Below, piece by piece: positions 54,942 through 64,000 of a DNA stretch of 64,000 bases. Position 1 is the stretch's first letter. Every line of letters begins with the position of its first letter. The DNA is from Terriglobia bacterium (lineage in GTDB: Bacteria; Acidobacteriota; Terriglobia; JAIQFV01): positions 124,001-188,000 of the forward strand of contig JAQUPQ010000001.1 in the NCBI GenBank assembly GCA_028716525.1, read 5' to 3'. The notes beneath the pieces are model-generated. The model had not been told where the DNA came from. It ran no database searches and saw only the letters and a program-made list of their open reading frames with translations. The position numbers and the translations under genes are program-made.

Positions 54942-54970
54942 TTGACCCCCCTCCAGGGCCTGCCTATAAT
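54942..54970 (+). promoter_or_regulatory. Strong sigma-70 promoter of lysS
   Basis: TTGACC (54942-54947), a 17-bp spacer and a perfect TATAAT (54965-54970). The predicted start of transcription, about 54977, lies 40 bp ahead of the TTG start of lysS. This argues against a translation start further upstream at 54932. Confidence 0.7.
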
Positions 54971-55015
54971 CCATCGTCCTTTTATTTCGGGTCGAATTTG
55001 CCGAGGAAAACGCTT

Positions 55016-56575
55016 TTGACGGAATCAACGCCTCCCACAGCTTCTGACATCGATCAGATCGCGCAGCGCAAAAAGAAGCTCGAACAAATTATTGCGCTGG
55101 GGCACTCGCCCTACCCCTCCAAGTTTGAATGGACGACGACGGCCAGTACCCTCCTCAAGGAATATTCCGCCTCCACCAAGGAACAACTCGAAACCCAGAA
55201 AATCCCGGTGCGCCTGGCGGGGCGTTTGATGACCATCCGGGGTCACGGCAAAGCGGCCTTTGCCCACCTGAGTGATGGGGCTCAACGAATTCAGATTTAC
55301 GTGCGATTGGACTCTGTCGGCGAAGAAAATTTCAAGTTGTTTCAGCTGCTGGATGTGGGTGATCTGATCGGTGCATCGGGTTATCTATTCCGGACCAAGA
55401 CGAATGAGCTCACGGTACATGTCGATCAATTGACCTTTCTGGCCAAGGCCATGCGGCCGCTGCCGGAGAAGTGGCATGGCTTGACCGACGTGGAAGCGCG
55501 ATACCGGCAACGCTACCTCGATCTGATCGTCAATCCTGAAGTTCGGGAGACGTTTGTTCGCCGCAGCCAGATTATCCGGTTCATCCGAGACTTCTTTGAT
55601 GCGCGCGGCTACATTGAGGTGGAGACCCCCATGATGCAGCCGCTCGCCGGCGGCGCCCTGGCGCGGCCCTTTGTCACCCACCACAATACCCTCGACATGG
55701 ATTTGTACCTGCGCATTGCGCCGGAACTCTACCTCAAGCGCCTTATCGTCGGCGGGCTCAATCGGGTGTACGAAATCAATCGCAATTTCAGGAATGAGGG
55801 AATCTCCACTCGCCACAATCCCGAATTCACCATGCTGGAGTTTTACCAGGCTTACAGCGATTATCGGGAACTCATGGATTTGACGGAGGAATTGCTCCGT
55901 TCGGTCGTCCGGGAAATTGTGGGTGGCAACATTGTCGAGTTCGACGGACAATCCATTTCTTTCGAAAAATTCGACCGCTGGACCATGCGTGGTGCGGTGG
56001 TGCGATTTTGGAGGGATTCAAAGTCGCCTCCCTCAGTGGAGAGTCTGCAAACTCTCGAGGGACTGCAGGCCGCCGCCAAGTCGCACAATGCGGCCGCCGC
56101 CGCAACCTCATCTCCGCGCGTGGAAGCGGGGCCGGACTCCAGCCCCGGTCAATTGCTGGGCGCGCTCTTTGAAGCCGTCGCTGAGAAGGAGTTGATCCAG
56201 CCGACCTTCATTTACGAATTCCCCGTGGAGCTTTCGCCGCTCTCGAAGCGCAATGCCGAACATCCCGCCATGGTGGATCGCTTTGAATTGTTCATTGCCG
56301 GAATGGAGATCGCCAACGCCTTCAGTGAGCTGAATGACCCGGCCGATCAAAAGGATCGCTTTGAGCAGCAGCTCCGCATGCGCGAAGGCGGCGATGAAGA
56401 AGCGCACCAAATGGACGAAGATTACATCCGGGCACTCAGCTATGGCATGCCGCCGACGGCGGGCGAAGGCATCGGGATCGATCGCATCACCATGCTGTTG
56501 ACGAATTCGAAATCCATTCGCGATGTGATTCTGTTTCCGTTGATGCGGCCGGAAAAGCCGGCCGCGGATTCGTAG
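55016..56575 (+). CDS. lysS: Lysyl-tRNA synthetase, class II
   Basis: 519-aa class IIb aminoacyl-tRNA synthetase. An N-terminal OB-fold anticodon-binding domain (about 60-165; [20 protein letters not shown]) is followed by the catalytic domain with motif 1 ([17 protein letters not shown]), motif 2 ([18 protein letters not shown]) and motif 3 ([13 protein letters not shown]). A stretch around 340-380 ([20 protein letters not shown]) is a low-complexity insertion. The TTG at 55016 is preferred: GAGGAAAA precedes it and a strong promoter lies between it and the earlier possible start. It is followed by lolC/E. Confidence 0.95.
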   Translation: MTESTPPTASDIDQIAQRKKKLEQIIALGHSPYPSKFEWTTTASTLLKEYSASTKEQLETQKIPVRLAGRLMTIRGHGKAAFAHLSDGAQRIQIYVRLDSVGEENFKLFQLLDVGDLIGASGYLFRTKTNELTVHVDQLTFLAKAMRPLPEKWHGLTDVEARYRQRYLDLIVNPEVRETFVRRSQIIRFIRDFFDARGYIEVETPMMQPLAGGALARPFVTHHNTLDMDLYLRIAPELYLKRLIVGGLNRVYEINRNFRNEGISTRHNPEFTMLEFYQAYSDYRELMDLTEELLRSVVREIVGGNIVEFDGQSISFEKFDRWTMRGAVVRFWRDSKSPPSVESLQTLEGLQAAAKSHNAAAAATSSPRVEAGPDSSPGQLLGALFEAVAEKELIQPTFIYEFPVELSPLSKRNAEHPAMVDRFELFIAGMEIANAFSELNDPADQKDRFEQQLRMREGGDEEAHQMDEDYIRALSYGMPPTAGEGIGIDRITMLLTNSKSIRDVILFPLMRPEKPAADS

Positions 56576-56674
56576 AGACTTTTCGGACCGGCCTTTACGA
56601 AGGCCAGACAAGATCGGCCCGCTTCCGAACGGCCATCCCATGGGCCACGGCAAGTGGCGCCACCGATTTCCACA

Positions 56675-57916
56675 ATGAAATTCGAATTCTTTGTCGCCGC
56701 ACGCTATTTGAAAGCCAAACGGAAGCAAGCCGTCATCTCGGTCATCACCGTGATCTCGGTTTTGGGTGTGGCCGCCGGAGTCGCCTCTCTCATCATCGCG
56801 CTGGCCATCAACGCCGGCTTCAAGGAAGACCTGCAACAGCGGCTGCTGGGCGCCACCGCTCACATCAACCTTCTTCGCATAGAAAATGACGGAATACGGA
56901 ATTACGAATCGCTGGTCGACCAGCTCTCCAGAACGCCTCATGTTTTAGCGGCGGCTCCTGCCATTTACGAAACCGTGTTGTTGTCGAGCGGCACTCGCTC
57001 CAAGGGTGTGGTGCTGAAAGGGATCGACGTCGATCGCGAATTGTGGGTGGGTGATCTGCTGCAGTCGGTTAAGGAAGGAAGTTTGGGGGCTCTCAAGCTG
57101 GAGGAGGAAGGCAGTACGGCTGTTCCGGCGCCCATCGCTTTGGGCCGGGATCTGGCGGAATCGTTGGGCGTTTCGGTGGGCGATTTTGTCACGGCCGTCA
57201 GCCCCCAAGGCAGCTTGACGCCGGTGGGTGTGGTTCCCCGCTACAAAAAATTCCGGGTGGTGGCGATTTACAATTCCGGTTTCTACGATTACGACTCCGC
57301 CTGGGTGTTCACTTCCCTGAAAGCAGCCCAAAATCTTTTTTCCCTGGGTGACGTGGTGTCTGTCATCGAATTCAAGATCAACGACATCTACCAGGCGCCC
57401 GCCGTCGGCGCCTCGCTCAAAGCCGCCGCCGGAACGGGCTACACTACCGTCAATTGGATGGACCAGAACCGTTCGCTCTTTCAAGCCTTGCGGCTCGAAA
57501 AAGTGGTCACCATCATCACCATCGGACTGATTGTGTTCGTCGCGGCGCTCAACATCCTGATCACGCTCGTGATGATGGTCATGGAAAAGAATCGCGATAT
57601 TGCCATCCTGATGGCGATGGGCGCCCGGCGCCGCCAGATTCGAAAAATTTTTATCTGGCAAGGACTCATCATCGGAGTGATCGGCACGATTCTGGGTTCA
57701 GCCGTGGGTTATACGGCCAGCTGGGTTTGCAATCATTACCATCTCATCGCTTTGAACGCTGACGTGTATTCATTTGCTTATGTTCCATTCAAGATGAAAC
57801 CACTGGATGGACTGTTGATCGCGGCCTCGGCCATTGTGATCAGTTTTCTTTCGACTCTCTATCCGGCGCGCAGCGCCGCTCGCGTGGCTCCGGTCGACGT
57901 GTTGCGATACGAGTGA
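56675..57916 (+). CDS. LolC/LolE-type lipoprotein-release permease (FtsX-like)
   Basis: 413-aa ABC permease. TM1 (about 20-45: AVISVITVISVLGVAAGVASLI) is followed by a large periplasmic MacB-PCD-type domain (50-265) and three C-terminal helices forming the FtsX domain (about 275-410; NILITLVMMVMEKNRDIAIL, then LSTLYPARSAARVAPVDVLRYE at the end). With LolD it extracts mature lipoproteins from the inner membrane for transfer to LolA. Diderms such as this often have one LolC/E-like gene instead of two. The lolD gene normally follows directly; here a 152-bp mobile element separates them. Confidence 0.92.
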   Translation: MKFEFFVAARYLKAKRKQAVISVITVISVLGVAAGVASLIIALAINAGFKEDLQQRLLGATAHINLLRIENDGIRNYESLVDQLSRTPHVLAAAPAIYETVLLSSGTRSKGVVLKGIDVDRELWVGDLLQSVKEGSLGALKLEEEGSTAVPAPIALGRDLAESLGVSVGDFVTAVSPQGSLTPVGVVPRYKKFRVVAIYNSGFYDYDSAWVFTSLKAAQNLFSLGDVVSVIEFKINDIYQAPAVGASLKAAAGTGYTTVNWMDQNRSLFQALRLEKVVTIITIGLIVFVAALNILITLVMMVMEKNRDIAILMAMGARRRQIRKIFIWQGLIIGVIGTILGSAVGYTASWVCNHYHLIALNADVYSFAYVPFKMKPLDGLLIAASAIVISFLSTLYPARSAARVAPVDVLRYE

Positions 57917-57987
57917 GACAACCTGGGAAGCAAGGTCCGACATCCATGCAGGGGAGACCGACACGCCGGCTTCCCGGCTTCAAAACG

Positions 57988-57995
57988 GGCGGCTG
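57988..57995. repeat. Left target-site duplication of inverted-repeat element copy B
   Basis: GGCGGCTG at 57988-57995 is repeated exactly at 58148-58155, directly on the two sides of element copy B. Confidence 0.85.
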
Positions 57996-58147
57996 GGTCG
58001 TGACTCATTTTGAATTCTTTTTCACCTCTGGGTGGCGCATACGTCGGCCGCCGTGGCGGACGATGTGTGCGTACATCAACAAGGGGGACTCCGCACACAT
58101 GCCTGGAGCGCATGTGTGCGCCACCCCATTCAAAATGAGTCACTACC
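57996..58147 (-). mobile_element. 152-bp MITE-like inverted-repeat element, copy B
   Basis: Reverse-orientation copy of 9550-9701 with 150 of 152 identical bases; one of the two changes is in the terminal repeat (GGTCGTGACTC here). Flanked by the perfect 8-bp duplication GGCGGCTG. It lies in the 278-bp gap between the lolC/E-like permease and lolD, two genes of one transporter. Confidence 0.9.
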
Positions 58148-58194
58148 GGCGGCTGAAACAGGGTTTGAAACTCAACAAGAATCAGGGTTAAGCC

Positions 58195-58893
58195 TTGGCC
58201 ACACTTCTCCAAGCTCAAGATCTGGCGCAAACCTTTCGCGTGGGCGATATCCCGCTGACGATATTCGAAAACCTGTCTTTGGAAATTCAAAAGGGCGAAA
58301 TGGTGGCCATCACCGGAGAATCGGGGGCCGGCAAATCCACCTTGTTATATTTGTTGGGTGGTTTGGAAGCGCCCACCCGCGGACGCATTTCGATCGCCGG
58401 AAAAGCCTTGGAAGGAAACGGACGGCGCGAACAGGCGGCCTTCCGCAATGAAGTCATTGGCTTCGTTTTTCAATTTCACTATCTTCTGCCGGAGTTCTCA
58501 GCGCTTGAAAATGTGTGCATCCCGCGATTGATCGGCGGCGAAGCCTTCCCTTCCGCTCGACCGGAAGCGGAGAAATTGCTTCGAGAGGTGGGCTTGGAGG
58601 GTCGGGCCCATCATCGTGTCGGGCAGCTTTCCGGCGGAGAACAGCAGCGCGTGGCTTTGGCGCGCGCTCTGATCAACCGTCCCCAGCTATTGTTGGCCGA
58701 TGAACCCACAGGAAACTTGGATTACAAGACCAGTGGTGCGATGATTGACCTGCTGCGCCGCCTCCATCAGGAACATCAACTAACCTCATTAATCGCCACG
58801 CACAGTTTCGAGGTGGCGGCCAAAGCGGATCGAGTTCTGAACATCCATCAAGGGCGACTGATTGAGGTTGATAAAAAGACCTTGGCTAGGTAG
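58195..58893 (+). CDS. lolD: LolD-type ABC transporter ATPase
   Basis: 232-aa ATPase of the lipoprotein-release transporter. Walker A is GESGAGKST, the signature [15 protein letters not shown] and Walker [13 protein letters not shown], with [16 protein letters not shown] around the Q-loop, as is usual for LolD/MacB-type ATPases. A TTG start at 58195 is the only start giving a complete N-terminus ([12 protein letters not shown]); AGGG is eight bases upstream. A mobile element separates it from its permease gene, which may affect cotranscription. Confidence 0.93.
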   Translation: MATLLQAQDLAQTFRVGDIPLTIFENLSLEIQKGEMVAITGESGAGKSTLLYLLGGLEAPTRGRISIAGKALEGNGRREQAAFRNEVIGFVFQFHYLLPEFSALENVCIPRLIGGEAFPSARPEAEKLLREVGLEGRAHHRVGQLSGGEQQRVALARALINRPQLLLADEPTGNLDYKTSGAMIDLLRRLHQEHQLTSLIATHSFEVAAKADRVLNIHQGRLIEVDKKTLAR

Positions 58894-58987
58894 AATGACC
58901 TCCGCTTCGGAGAGCCTGACGTGGCTATTTTGCCTTGACTCCAGCGACCTTCCCCGACAGGGAAAAAGGGATCAAGGGTGAGAACGC

Positions 58988-61426
58988 ATGTTTGAACGGT
59001 ATACCGAAAAAGCCCGACGTGTCATTTTCTTTGCCCGTTATGAGGCCAGCCAGTTTGGCAGTCCACACATTGAATCGGAGCATCTGCTGCTCGGACTTCT
59101 GCGGGAAGACAAGGGGTTAACCAACCGTTTTCTCCGCTCCCACGCCGGTGTGGAATCCATCCGCAAACAGATCGAAGGCCGGACCATCCTGCGGGAGAAG
59201 GTGTCGACCTCGGTCGACCTGCCGCTCAGCCAGGAGTGCAAACGGGTCTTGATGTACGCTGCCGAAGAGGCCGAGAAACTGGGCTCCAAACACATCGGAA
59301 CGGAGCACCTGTTGCTGGGGTTGCTGCGCGAAGACCAATGCTTCGCGGCCGAGCTCTTGCGCGAGCGCGGACTGAAGCTTTCGGTGATCCGCGAAGAACT
59401 GGCGCGCCAGCAAAGCGAAAAGAATCCCGCCGCAAAACAGAAAGAAACCCCCTTGCTGCTGGAATTCAGCCGGGATTTGACGCATGCGGCCGCCGAAGGC
59501 CAGCTGGACCCCCTGATTGGCCGGGAAAACGAAGTGGAGCGGGTCATCCAGATTCTCTGCCGCCGCACCAAGAATAATCCCGTCCTGATGGGTGAACCGG
59601 GTGTCGGAAAAACCGCCATCGTCGAGGGGTTGGCCCAACGGATTGCCGACGGCCTGGTGCCCTCATTTCTTTCCGAGAAACGTGTCCTGGCCCTGGACCT
59701 GTCGTTGATCGTCGCCGGCACCAAATATCGCGGCCAATTTGAAGAACGATTGAAGACCATCATGAAGGAGCTGATCGAAAACCAAAACGCTATCGTGTTC
59801 ATCGACGAGCTCCACACGCTGGTGGGCGCAGGAAGCGCCGAAGGTTCGCTCGATGCGGCCAATATCCTGAAACCCGCCTTGTCGCGCGGAGAAATTCAAT
59901 GCGTCGGAGCGACCACGCCGGCGGAATTTCGCAAGTCCATTGAGAAGGACCGCTCCCTGGAGCGCCGTTTTCAAGCGGTAAAAGTGAATGCGCCGAATGA
60001 AAGCGAAGCCATCAAAATTCTGTTCGGGATCAAAGAGCGCTATGAAAAATTCCACGCCGTGACGTACGCCGAGGAAGCGCTCGAAGCCGCCGTGTATCTT
60101 TCCAATCGCTATATTTCCGATCGATTCCTGCCCGACAAAGCCATTGATCTTCTGGACGAAGCCGGGGCGCGCGTCAAATTGCGCCAAACCATGCTGCCCA
60201 CGGAAGTCAATGAAACGCAGCGCAAGATCAAAATGTTTGCTTCCCGCATGGAAAGCGCCATCGAGAACAAAGAATTCGAGAAGGCACGTTTTTACAGCGA
60301 CGAGGAGCGTCGCGAACGCGAACATTTAAAAGACCTGCGCGACACTCTGAATCTGGATGAGAATCCCACCGGCGTCGTCACGCGCGCCGAAATTGAGGAT
60401 GTGGTGGCGCGCTGGACGGGCATCCCGGTCACCTCCATCAAGGAGGAAGAAAGCGCCAAGCTGCTCCGCATCGAAGAAGAATTGCACAAGCGTTTGATCA
60501 GCCAGGAAAATGCCATCTCGGCATTGGCCCGGGCGATCCGCCGTTCCCGTGCAGGTTTGAAGAGCCCCCACCGGCCGGTCGGATCGTTTCTGTTCCTGGG
60601 ACCGACCGGGGTCGGCAAAACCGAAATGGCGCGCACGCTGGCGCATTTTCTGTTCGGCAGTGAAAAATCGCTGGTCCGCTTTGACATGTCGGAGTTCATG
60701 GAGAAGCACTCCGTATCCAAACTGATCGGCTCGCCTCCCGGCTATGTGGGATACGAAGAGGGCGGCCAACTCACCGAACGCATCAAGCGCAATCCCTATT
60801 CCGTCATTTTGCTCGATGAAATTGAAAAGGCGCATTACGACTTGTTCAATATTCTGTTGCAGGTATTTGAGGACGGCCAGTTGACCGACGGCCTCGGCAA
60901 CACCGTGGATTTCAAGAACGCCATCATCGTCATGACCTCGAATATCGGGGCCCGCTATTTGCAGAAGCGCTCTTCGGTGGGTTTCCAGGCCCCTTCCGAA
61001 CAAGTCACTCAGGAGAAGATGGAAGAGATGGTCATCGGCGAGGTGAAGCGCATCTTCAATCCCGAATTTCTGAACCGCCTCGATGAGATCATTGTGTTCA
61101 ACGCCCTGACCGACGAGGATTTGTTGAAGATCGTCCAACTGTTGGTCGATCAAATGAATCAAACCTTGCAGCAACGCAAGATCGCCGTGGTGTTGTCGGA
61201 GGAAGCCAAGCGATGGATCGTCGAGAAAACCTGTCAGGACCGCTCCTATGGCGCTCGTCCTTTACGCCGGGCGTTGCAGAAATACATCGAGGATCCTTTC
61301 TCCGAAGCCCTGATCCATAACCGGCTTCGTCCGGACTCGCAACTCGAAGTCTTTGTAGAAAACGACTCCTTGTACTATCGCACCACCGACGCTTCAGAAT
61401 TGGAACCGGTTTTACTGTACAAATAA
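58988..61426 (+). CDS. clpC: ClpC-type ATP-dependent protease ATPase subunit
   Basis: 812-aa Hsp100 unfoldase. Two Clp-N repeats (about 5-145) are followed by AAA-1 with Walker [10 protein letters not shown] (about 205), a UVR-type middle segment ([20 protein letters not shown], about 420-440), and AAA-2 with Walker [10 protein letters not shown] and [15 protein letters not shown]. The C-terminal [19 protein letters not shown] is also present. The UVR middle marks ClpC rather than ClpA or ClpB. It unfolds substrates for ClpP. It lies between lolD and bamA, where many diderms have none. A GGGTGAG ribosome site precedes the ATG. Confidence 0.94.
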   Translation: MFERYTEKARRVIFFARYEASQFGSPHIESEHLLLGLLREDKGLTNRFLRSHAGVESIRKQIEGRTILREKVSTSVDLPLSQECKRVLMYAAEEAEKLGSKHIGTEHLLLGLLREDQCFAAELLRERGLKLSVIREELARQQSEKNPAAKQKETPLLLEFSRDLTHAAAEGQLDPLIGRENEVERVIQILCRRTKNNPVLMGEPGVGKTAIVEGLAQRIADGLVPSFLSEKRVLALDLSLIVAGTKYRGQFEERLKTIMKELIENQNAIVFIDELHTLVGAGSAEGSLDAANILKPALSRGEIQCVGATTPAEFRKSIEKDRSLERRFQAVKVNAPNESEAIKILFGIKERYEKFHAVTYAEEALEAAVYLSNRYISDRFLPDKAIDLLDEAGARVKLRQTMLPTEVNETQRKIKMFASRMESAIENKEFEKARFYSDEERREREHLKDLRDTLNLDENPTGVVTRAEIEDVVARWTGIPVTSIKEEESAKLLRIEEELHKRLISQENAISALARAIRRSRAGLKSPHRPVGSFLFLGPTGVGKTEMARTLAHFLFGSEKSLVRFDMSEFMEKHSVSKLIGSPPGYVGYEEGGQLTERIKRNPYSVILLDEIEKAHYDLFNILLQVFEDGQLTDGLGNTVDFKNAIIVMTSNIGARYLQKRSSVGFQAPSEQVTQEKMEEMVIGEVKRIFNPEFLNRLDEIIVFNALTDEDLLKIVQLLVDQMNQTLQQRKIAVVLSEEAKRWIVEKTCQDRSYGARPLRRALQKYIEDPFSEALIHNRLRPDSQLEVFVENDSLYYRTTDASELEPVLLYK

Positions 61427-61520
61427 TTCTTGAACAACTGAGCCGAGAGACGCTTCATCTTCTGGGAACTCCCGCGACGGTTTTTGATCATTGGAATTCT
61501 CAGGCAGGTAGGAGGAATCA

Positions 61521-64000
61521 TTGTTTATTTCTTTGAGGTGGACCCGTAGACCGCCCATCTACCGTGCGGCCATTTTGACCCTGCTGTGTTTTGGGGTCGC
61601 TTTCCCCTCCGGTCTACGGGCCCAATCTTCCAGCTCTTCGTCGCAGCAGTCAAAACCTCCAGCGCCCGCGGACCAGAAGAAACCGGCGACGCCGGAGAAG
61701 AAGGAAGCGAAGCCTCAAGGCCAACCCAGCCCGTTCGAAAAGATTCCGACGGCCACACCGGAAAAAGAGGAAACGCCGAAACCCGCTCCTGCTCCCGCCG
61801 CTCCGGTTCCGGCGGTCCCCAGCGCGGCTCCGAATCAGGTGATCGAGGATATCATTATCACCGGCAACCGCCGTATTCCCAAAGATACTCTGCGCGCCCG
61901 CATCCTGAGCCGCAAAGGCGATCCTTACGACCCGGAAGCGCTGAAGCGGGATTTCAACGCCCTCTGGAACACTAATCTGCTGGACGATATCAAACTCACA
62001 ACGGAGCCGGGCAGCAAGGGGATCATCGTCACGTTCACCGTGAAGGAGCGGCCCTTAATCCGGAAGATCGACTACCAGGGCATGAAATCGATCACGAAGT
62101 CCGAGCTGTTGGATCGTTACAAGGAAAGGAAGGTCGGGCTGACACAGGAATCGCAATACGATCCGACCAAGATCAAACGCGCGGAGACGGTGATCAAAGA
62201 ATATTTGGGAGAGCGTGGACGGCAATTTGCCAAAGTCACTCATGAAATAAAACAGGTTCCTCCGTCGTCCGTGGAAGTTACCTTTGTGATCGATGAAGGA
62301 CCGAAAGTGAAGGTGGGCAAGATTGAGTTCCAGGGCAACACGGTGTTTCCAGACCACACCCTGGTCCGCGCCATGAAAAACGAACGGCCCAAAGGTCTTC
62401 CACCGTTCTTCTATTTGTTCCACTCCACGTATGACAAGGCGAAGATGGCGGAGGATTTGGAACGCGTCCGCAACGTCTATCAGGACAAAGGGTACGCCAA
62501 AATTATTGTGCAGGAACCCAAGACCGAACTGGAAGATACCCGAGGTTTCGGATTGCCGCTTCCCAAGATGGGACCGCACGCCGGCAAGAAACTCAATGCC
62601 ATGATACCGGTCGAAGAAGGGGCCCAATACCGCCTCGGGACGCTGACCATTACCGGAAACAAGTTGTTCTCGGAAGAGCAAGTCCGCTCGGTTATCAGCC
62701 TCAAATCCGGCGATGTGTTCAGCGTGGGAAAAATCCGCAAGGCGTTCGACAACCTGCGAAAAGCCTATGGTGAGCGCGGATATATCAACGAGACGACGCT
62801 GCCGGATCAGACGTTCGACGACGAAAAGAAAACCGTCGACTTCGCCATCAAGTTTGACGAAGACAAGCAATTTTTTGTGCACCGGATTGAATTTACCGGC
62901 AATACCACCACCCGAGACAAGGTGATCCGGCGGGAAATGATGCTCGAGGAAGGCGCCGTGTACAACACCCGCCTGTGGGAATTGAGCTTGTTGCGCATCA
63001 ATCAGCTGGGATTTTTTAATCCCGTGAAGACGGGAAAGGATGATGACGTCAAACTGAACGAGCGCGACGGCACCGTGGATTTGACGTTGAAACTTTCCGA
63101 GCGCGGCAAGCAATCCATCGGATTCAACGGGGGCGCCAGCGGTGTGGCCGGAACCTTCATCGGCCTGACCTATCAAACCAACAACTTCCTGGGCCTGGGC
63201 GAGACGTTGACCGTTCAACTCGAAGGAGGAACCCGCCAGAAGAATTTCCTGTTCGGATTTACGGAGCCCTACTTGCGCGATCGTCCCTTGACCACGGGAT
63301 TCACGGTGTTCCGCAGCAGTTTCAATTACGACCAGGCGCGCGAAACGGCGCTGGCGTTCGGGCTGTCGTCAACCTCTCTTCTGGGTTCGAACAGCAACTT
63401 TCAACAGTACACGCAAAACTCCTCCGGCTTCACGGTCTTTGCCAGTTATCCGTTGAAGGCGTTCACGCGGGTGGGCTTGAATTTCAATTACACCAATTCC
63501 TCCATCACGAACTTGAACTCCTCCGCTCAGGATTTTTTCAATTTGCTGACGTTCAACAGCCTGGGCGGACCGAGCGCCCTGTCGAACATCCAGTCGCACA
63601 AGATCATTCCCTCCTACCAGTTTTCAACGGTCGGCGACCCGTTCCAACCCAAGACCGGAAGGGCCTTGTACATTGCGACGGAGTTTGAAGGTGGACCGTT
63701 GGGAGGAAACGTCAACACCTATCGGCCGGTGGTGGATTTCAAGATGTTCCACCCCATCTTTAAACAACGCCATGTGATCGGTTTTCACGTCCTGGCATCG
63801 TATGTTTCGGGATACGGCTCCACGACCATTCCCGATCCCACCAATCCCGGAAAGACCCTTACAACGAACCTGGTCGTGCCTCCGTATGACCGCTTTTATA
63901 CGGGCGGCGACGATTCCATCCGGGGATTCGATATTCGTGCGGTGTCGCCCATTGCGACCTTCCCGCAACAGGTATCCTTCTCGGAACCCCTACATGACGC
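61521..64000 (+). CDS. bamA: BamA, outer-membrane protein assembly factor (partial, 3' end off the window)
   Basis: At least 826 codons of an Omp85 protein that inserts beta-barrels into the outer membrane. The signal peptide ends near GLRAQ (about residue 35). A Pro/Glu/Lys-rich linker (36-105) is unusually long. Five POTRA domains follow (first begins VIEDIIITGNRRIPKDTL near residue 107; the last contains FFVHRIEFTGNTTTRDK). The 16-strand barrel is entered near residue 530; the conserved GGDDSIRGFDIRAVSP loop is reached just before the window edge. The TTG at 61521 has AGGAGG five bases upstream. Confidence 0.95.
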   Translation, partial: MFISLRWTRRPPIYRAAILTLLCFGVAFPSGLRAQSSSSSSQQSKPPAPADQKKPATPEKKEAKPQGQPSPFEKIPTATPEKEETPKPAPAPAAPVPAVPSAAPNQVIEDIIITGNRRIPKDTLRARILSRKGDPYDPEALKRDFNALWNTNLLDDIKLTTEPGSKGIIVTFTVKERPLIRKIDYQGMKSITKSELLDRYKERKVGLTQESQYDPTKIKRAETVIKEYLGERGRQFAKVTHEIKQVPPSSVEVTFVIDEGPKVKVGKIEFQGNTVFPDHTLVRAMKNERPKGLPPFFYLFHSTYDKAKMAEDLERVRNVYQDKGYAKIIVQEPKTELEDTRGFGLPLPKMGPHAGKKLNAMIPVEEGAQYRLGTLTITGNKLFSEEQVRSVISLKSGDVFSVGKIRKAFDNLRKAYGERGYINETTLPDQTFDDEKKTVDFAIKFDEDKQFFVHRIEFTGNTTTRDKVIRREMMLEEGAVYNTRLWELSLLRINQLGFFNPVKTGKDDDVKLNERDGTVDLTLKLSERGKQSIGFNGGASGVAGTFIGLTYQTNNFLGLGETLTVQLEGGTRQKNFLFGFTEPYLRDRPLTTGFTVFRSSFNYDQARETALAFGLSSTSLLGSNSNFQQYTQNSSGFTVFASYPLKAFTRVGLNFNYTNSSITNLNSSAQDFFNLLTFNSLGGPSALSNIQSHKIIPSYQFSTVGDPFQPKTGRALYIATEFEGGPLGGNVNTYRPVVDFKMFHPIFKQRHVIGFHVLASYVSGYGSTTIPDPTNPGKTLTTNLVVPPYDRFYTGGDDSIRGFDIRAVSPIATFPQQVSFSEPLHD

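Noticed and set aside
62055-63218. 387-codon open frame opposite bamA
   Set aside because: The plus strand encodes clear POTRA domains here, so this is an antisense shadow.

Overview
The window comes from a diderm (Gram-negative) bacterium with an outer membrane. It carries bamA, a LolC/E-LolD lipoprotein-release transporter, TolC- and RND-type efflux systems and a PilB/PilT/PilC type IV pilus locus. Together with an NtrY/NtrX-like sigma-54 pair, a ClpC-type Clp ATPase and the order ribH-nusB-lysS-lolC/E-lolD-(clpC)-bamA, this suggests Acidobacteriota or a related deltaproteobacterial-type lineage. That is inference from gene content; there is no rRNA gene here to prove it.

Layout. 1-3.6 kb (minus): pilB, pilT and a cut-off pilC, with a perfect CRP-family operator ahead of pilT. 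3.8-9.5 kb: a sugar-nucleotide epimerase (minus), then an EndoIII-like glycosylase, an NtrY-like kinase and an NtrC-family regulator (plus). 9.5-15.4 kb: a short inverted-repeat element, a PilZ protein, a DUF1161 protein, a solitary DGQHR-domain protein, a TPR protein and a zinc-containing oxidoreductase. 15.1-20.4 kb (minus): a drug-efflux operon STAS - TolC - EmrA - EmrB - small protein. 21.0-23.7 kb (plus): a cassette of three proteins resembling an HprK-type kinase, an S24/S26 peptidase and a PF14907 nucleotidyltransferase, each lacking signature active-site residues. 23.8-29.2 kb (minus): an M1 peptidase, tRNA-His and tRNA-Arg, a lipoprotein plus a small helical partner, a P-loop protein and a small membrane protein. 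29.9-38.9 kb: ugd, an MFS/C45-hydrolase pair, a dipeptide epimerase, tRNA-Val, a small secreted protein and a hybrid histidine kinase. 39.3-43.7 kb: RND adaptor and pump. 43.7-46 kb: a repeat-rich zone with GTAG hairpins around a Y1 (HUH) transposase. 46.1-50.7 kb: lepA and, divergently, a TPR-GAF-degenerate GGDEF protein. 50.8-53.8 kb: thiolase, 3-hydroxyacyl-CoA dehydrogenase and enoyl-CoA hydratase. 53.9-64 kb: ribH, nusB, lysS, lolC/E, lolD, clpC and the 5' part of bamA.

Most genes are ordinary housekeeping and envelope functions. The unusual material is in three places. First, a 152-bp non-coding inverted-repeat element occurs twice (9550-9701 and 57996-58147), 150/152 identical in opposite orientation, each copy bounded by its own perfect 8-bp target duplication. 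Second, a REP-associated-transposase locus (45111-45761) has its gene flanked by inverted 66-bp two-hairpin units beginning with GTAG, and related GTAG hairpins lie elsewhere in the window. Third, the HprK-like/S26-like/nucleotidyltransferase-like cassette keeps intact reading frames although all three members appear to lack catalytic residues.
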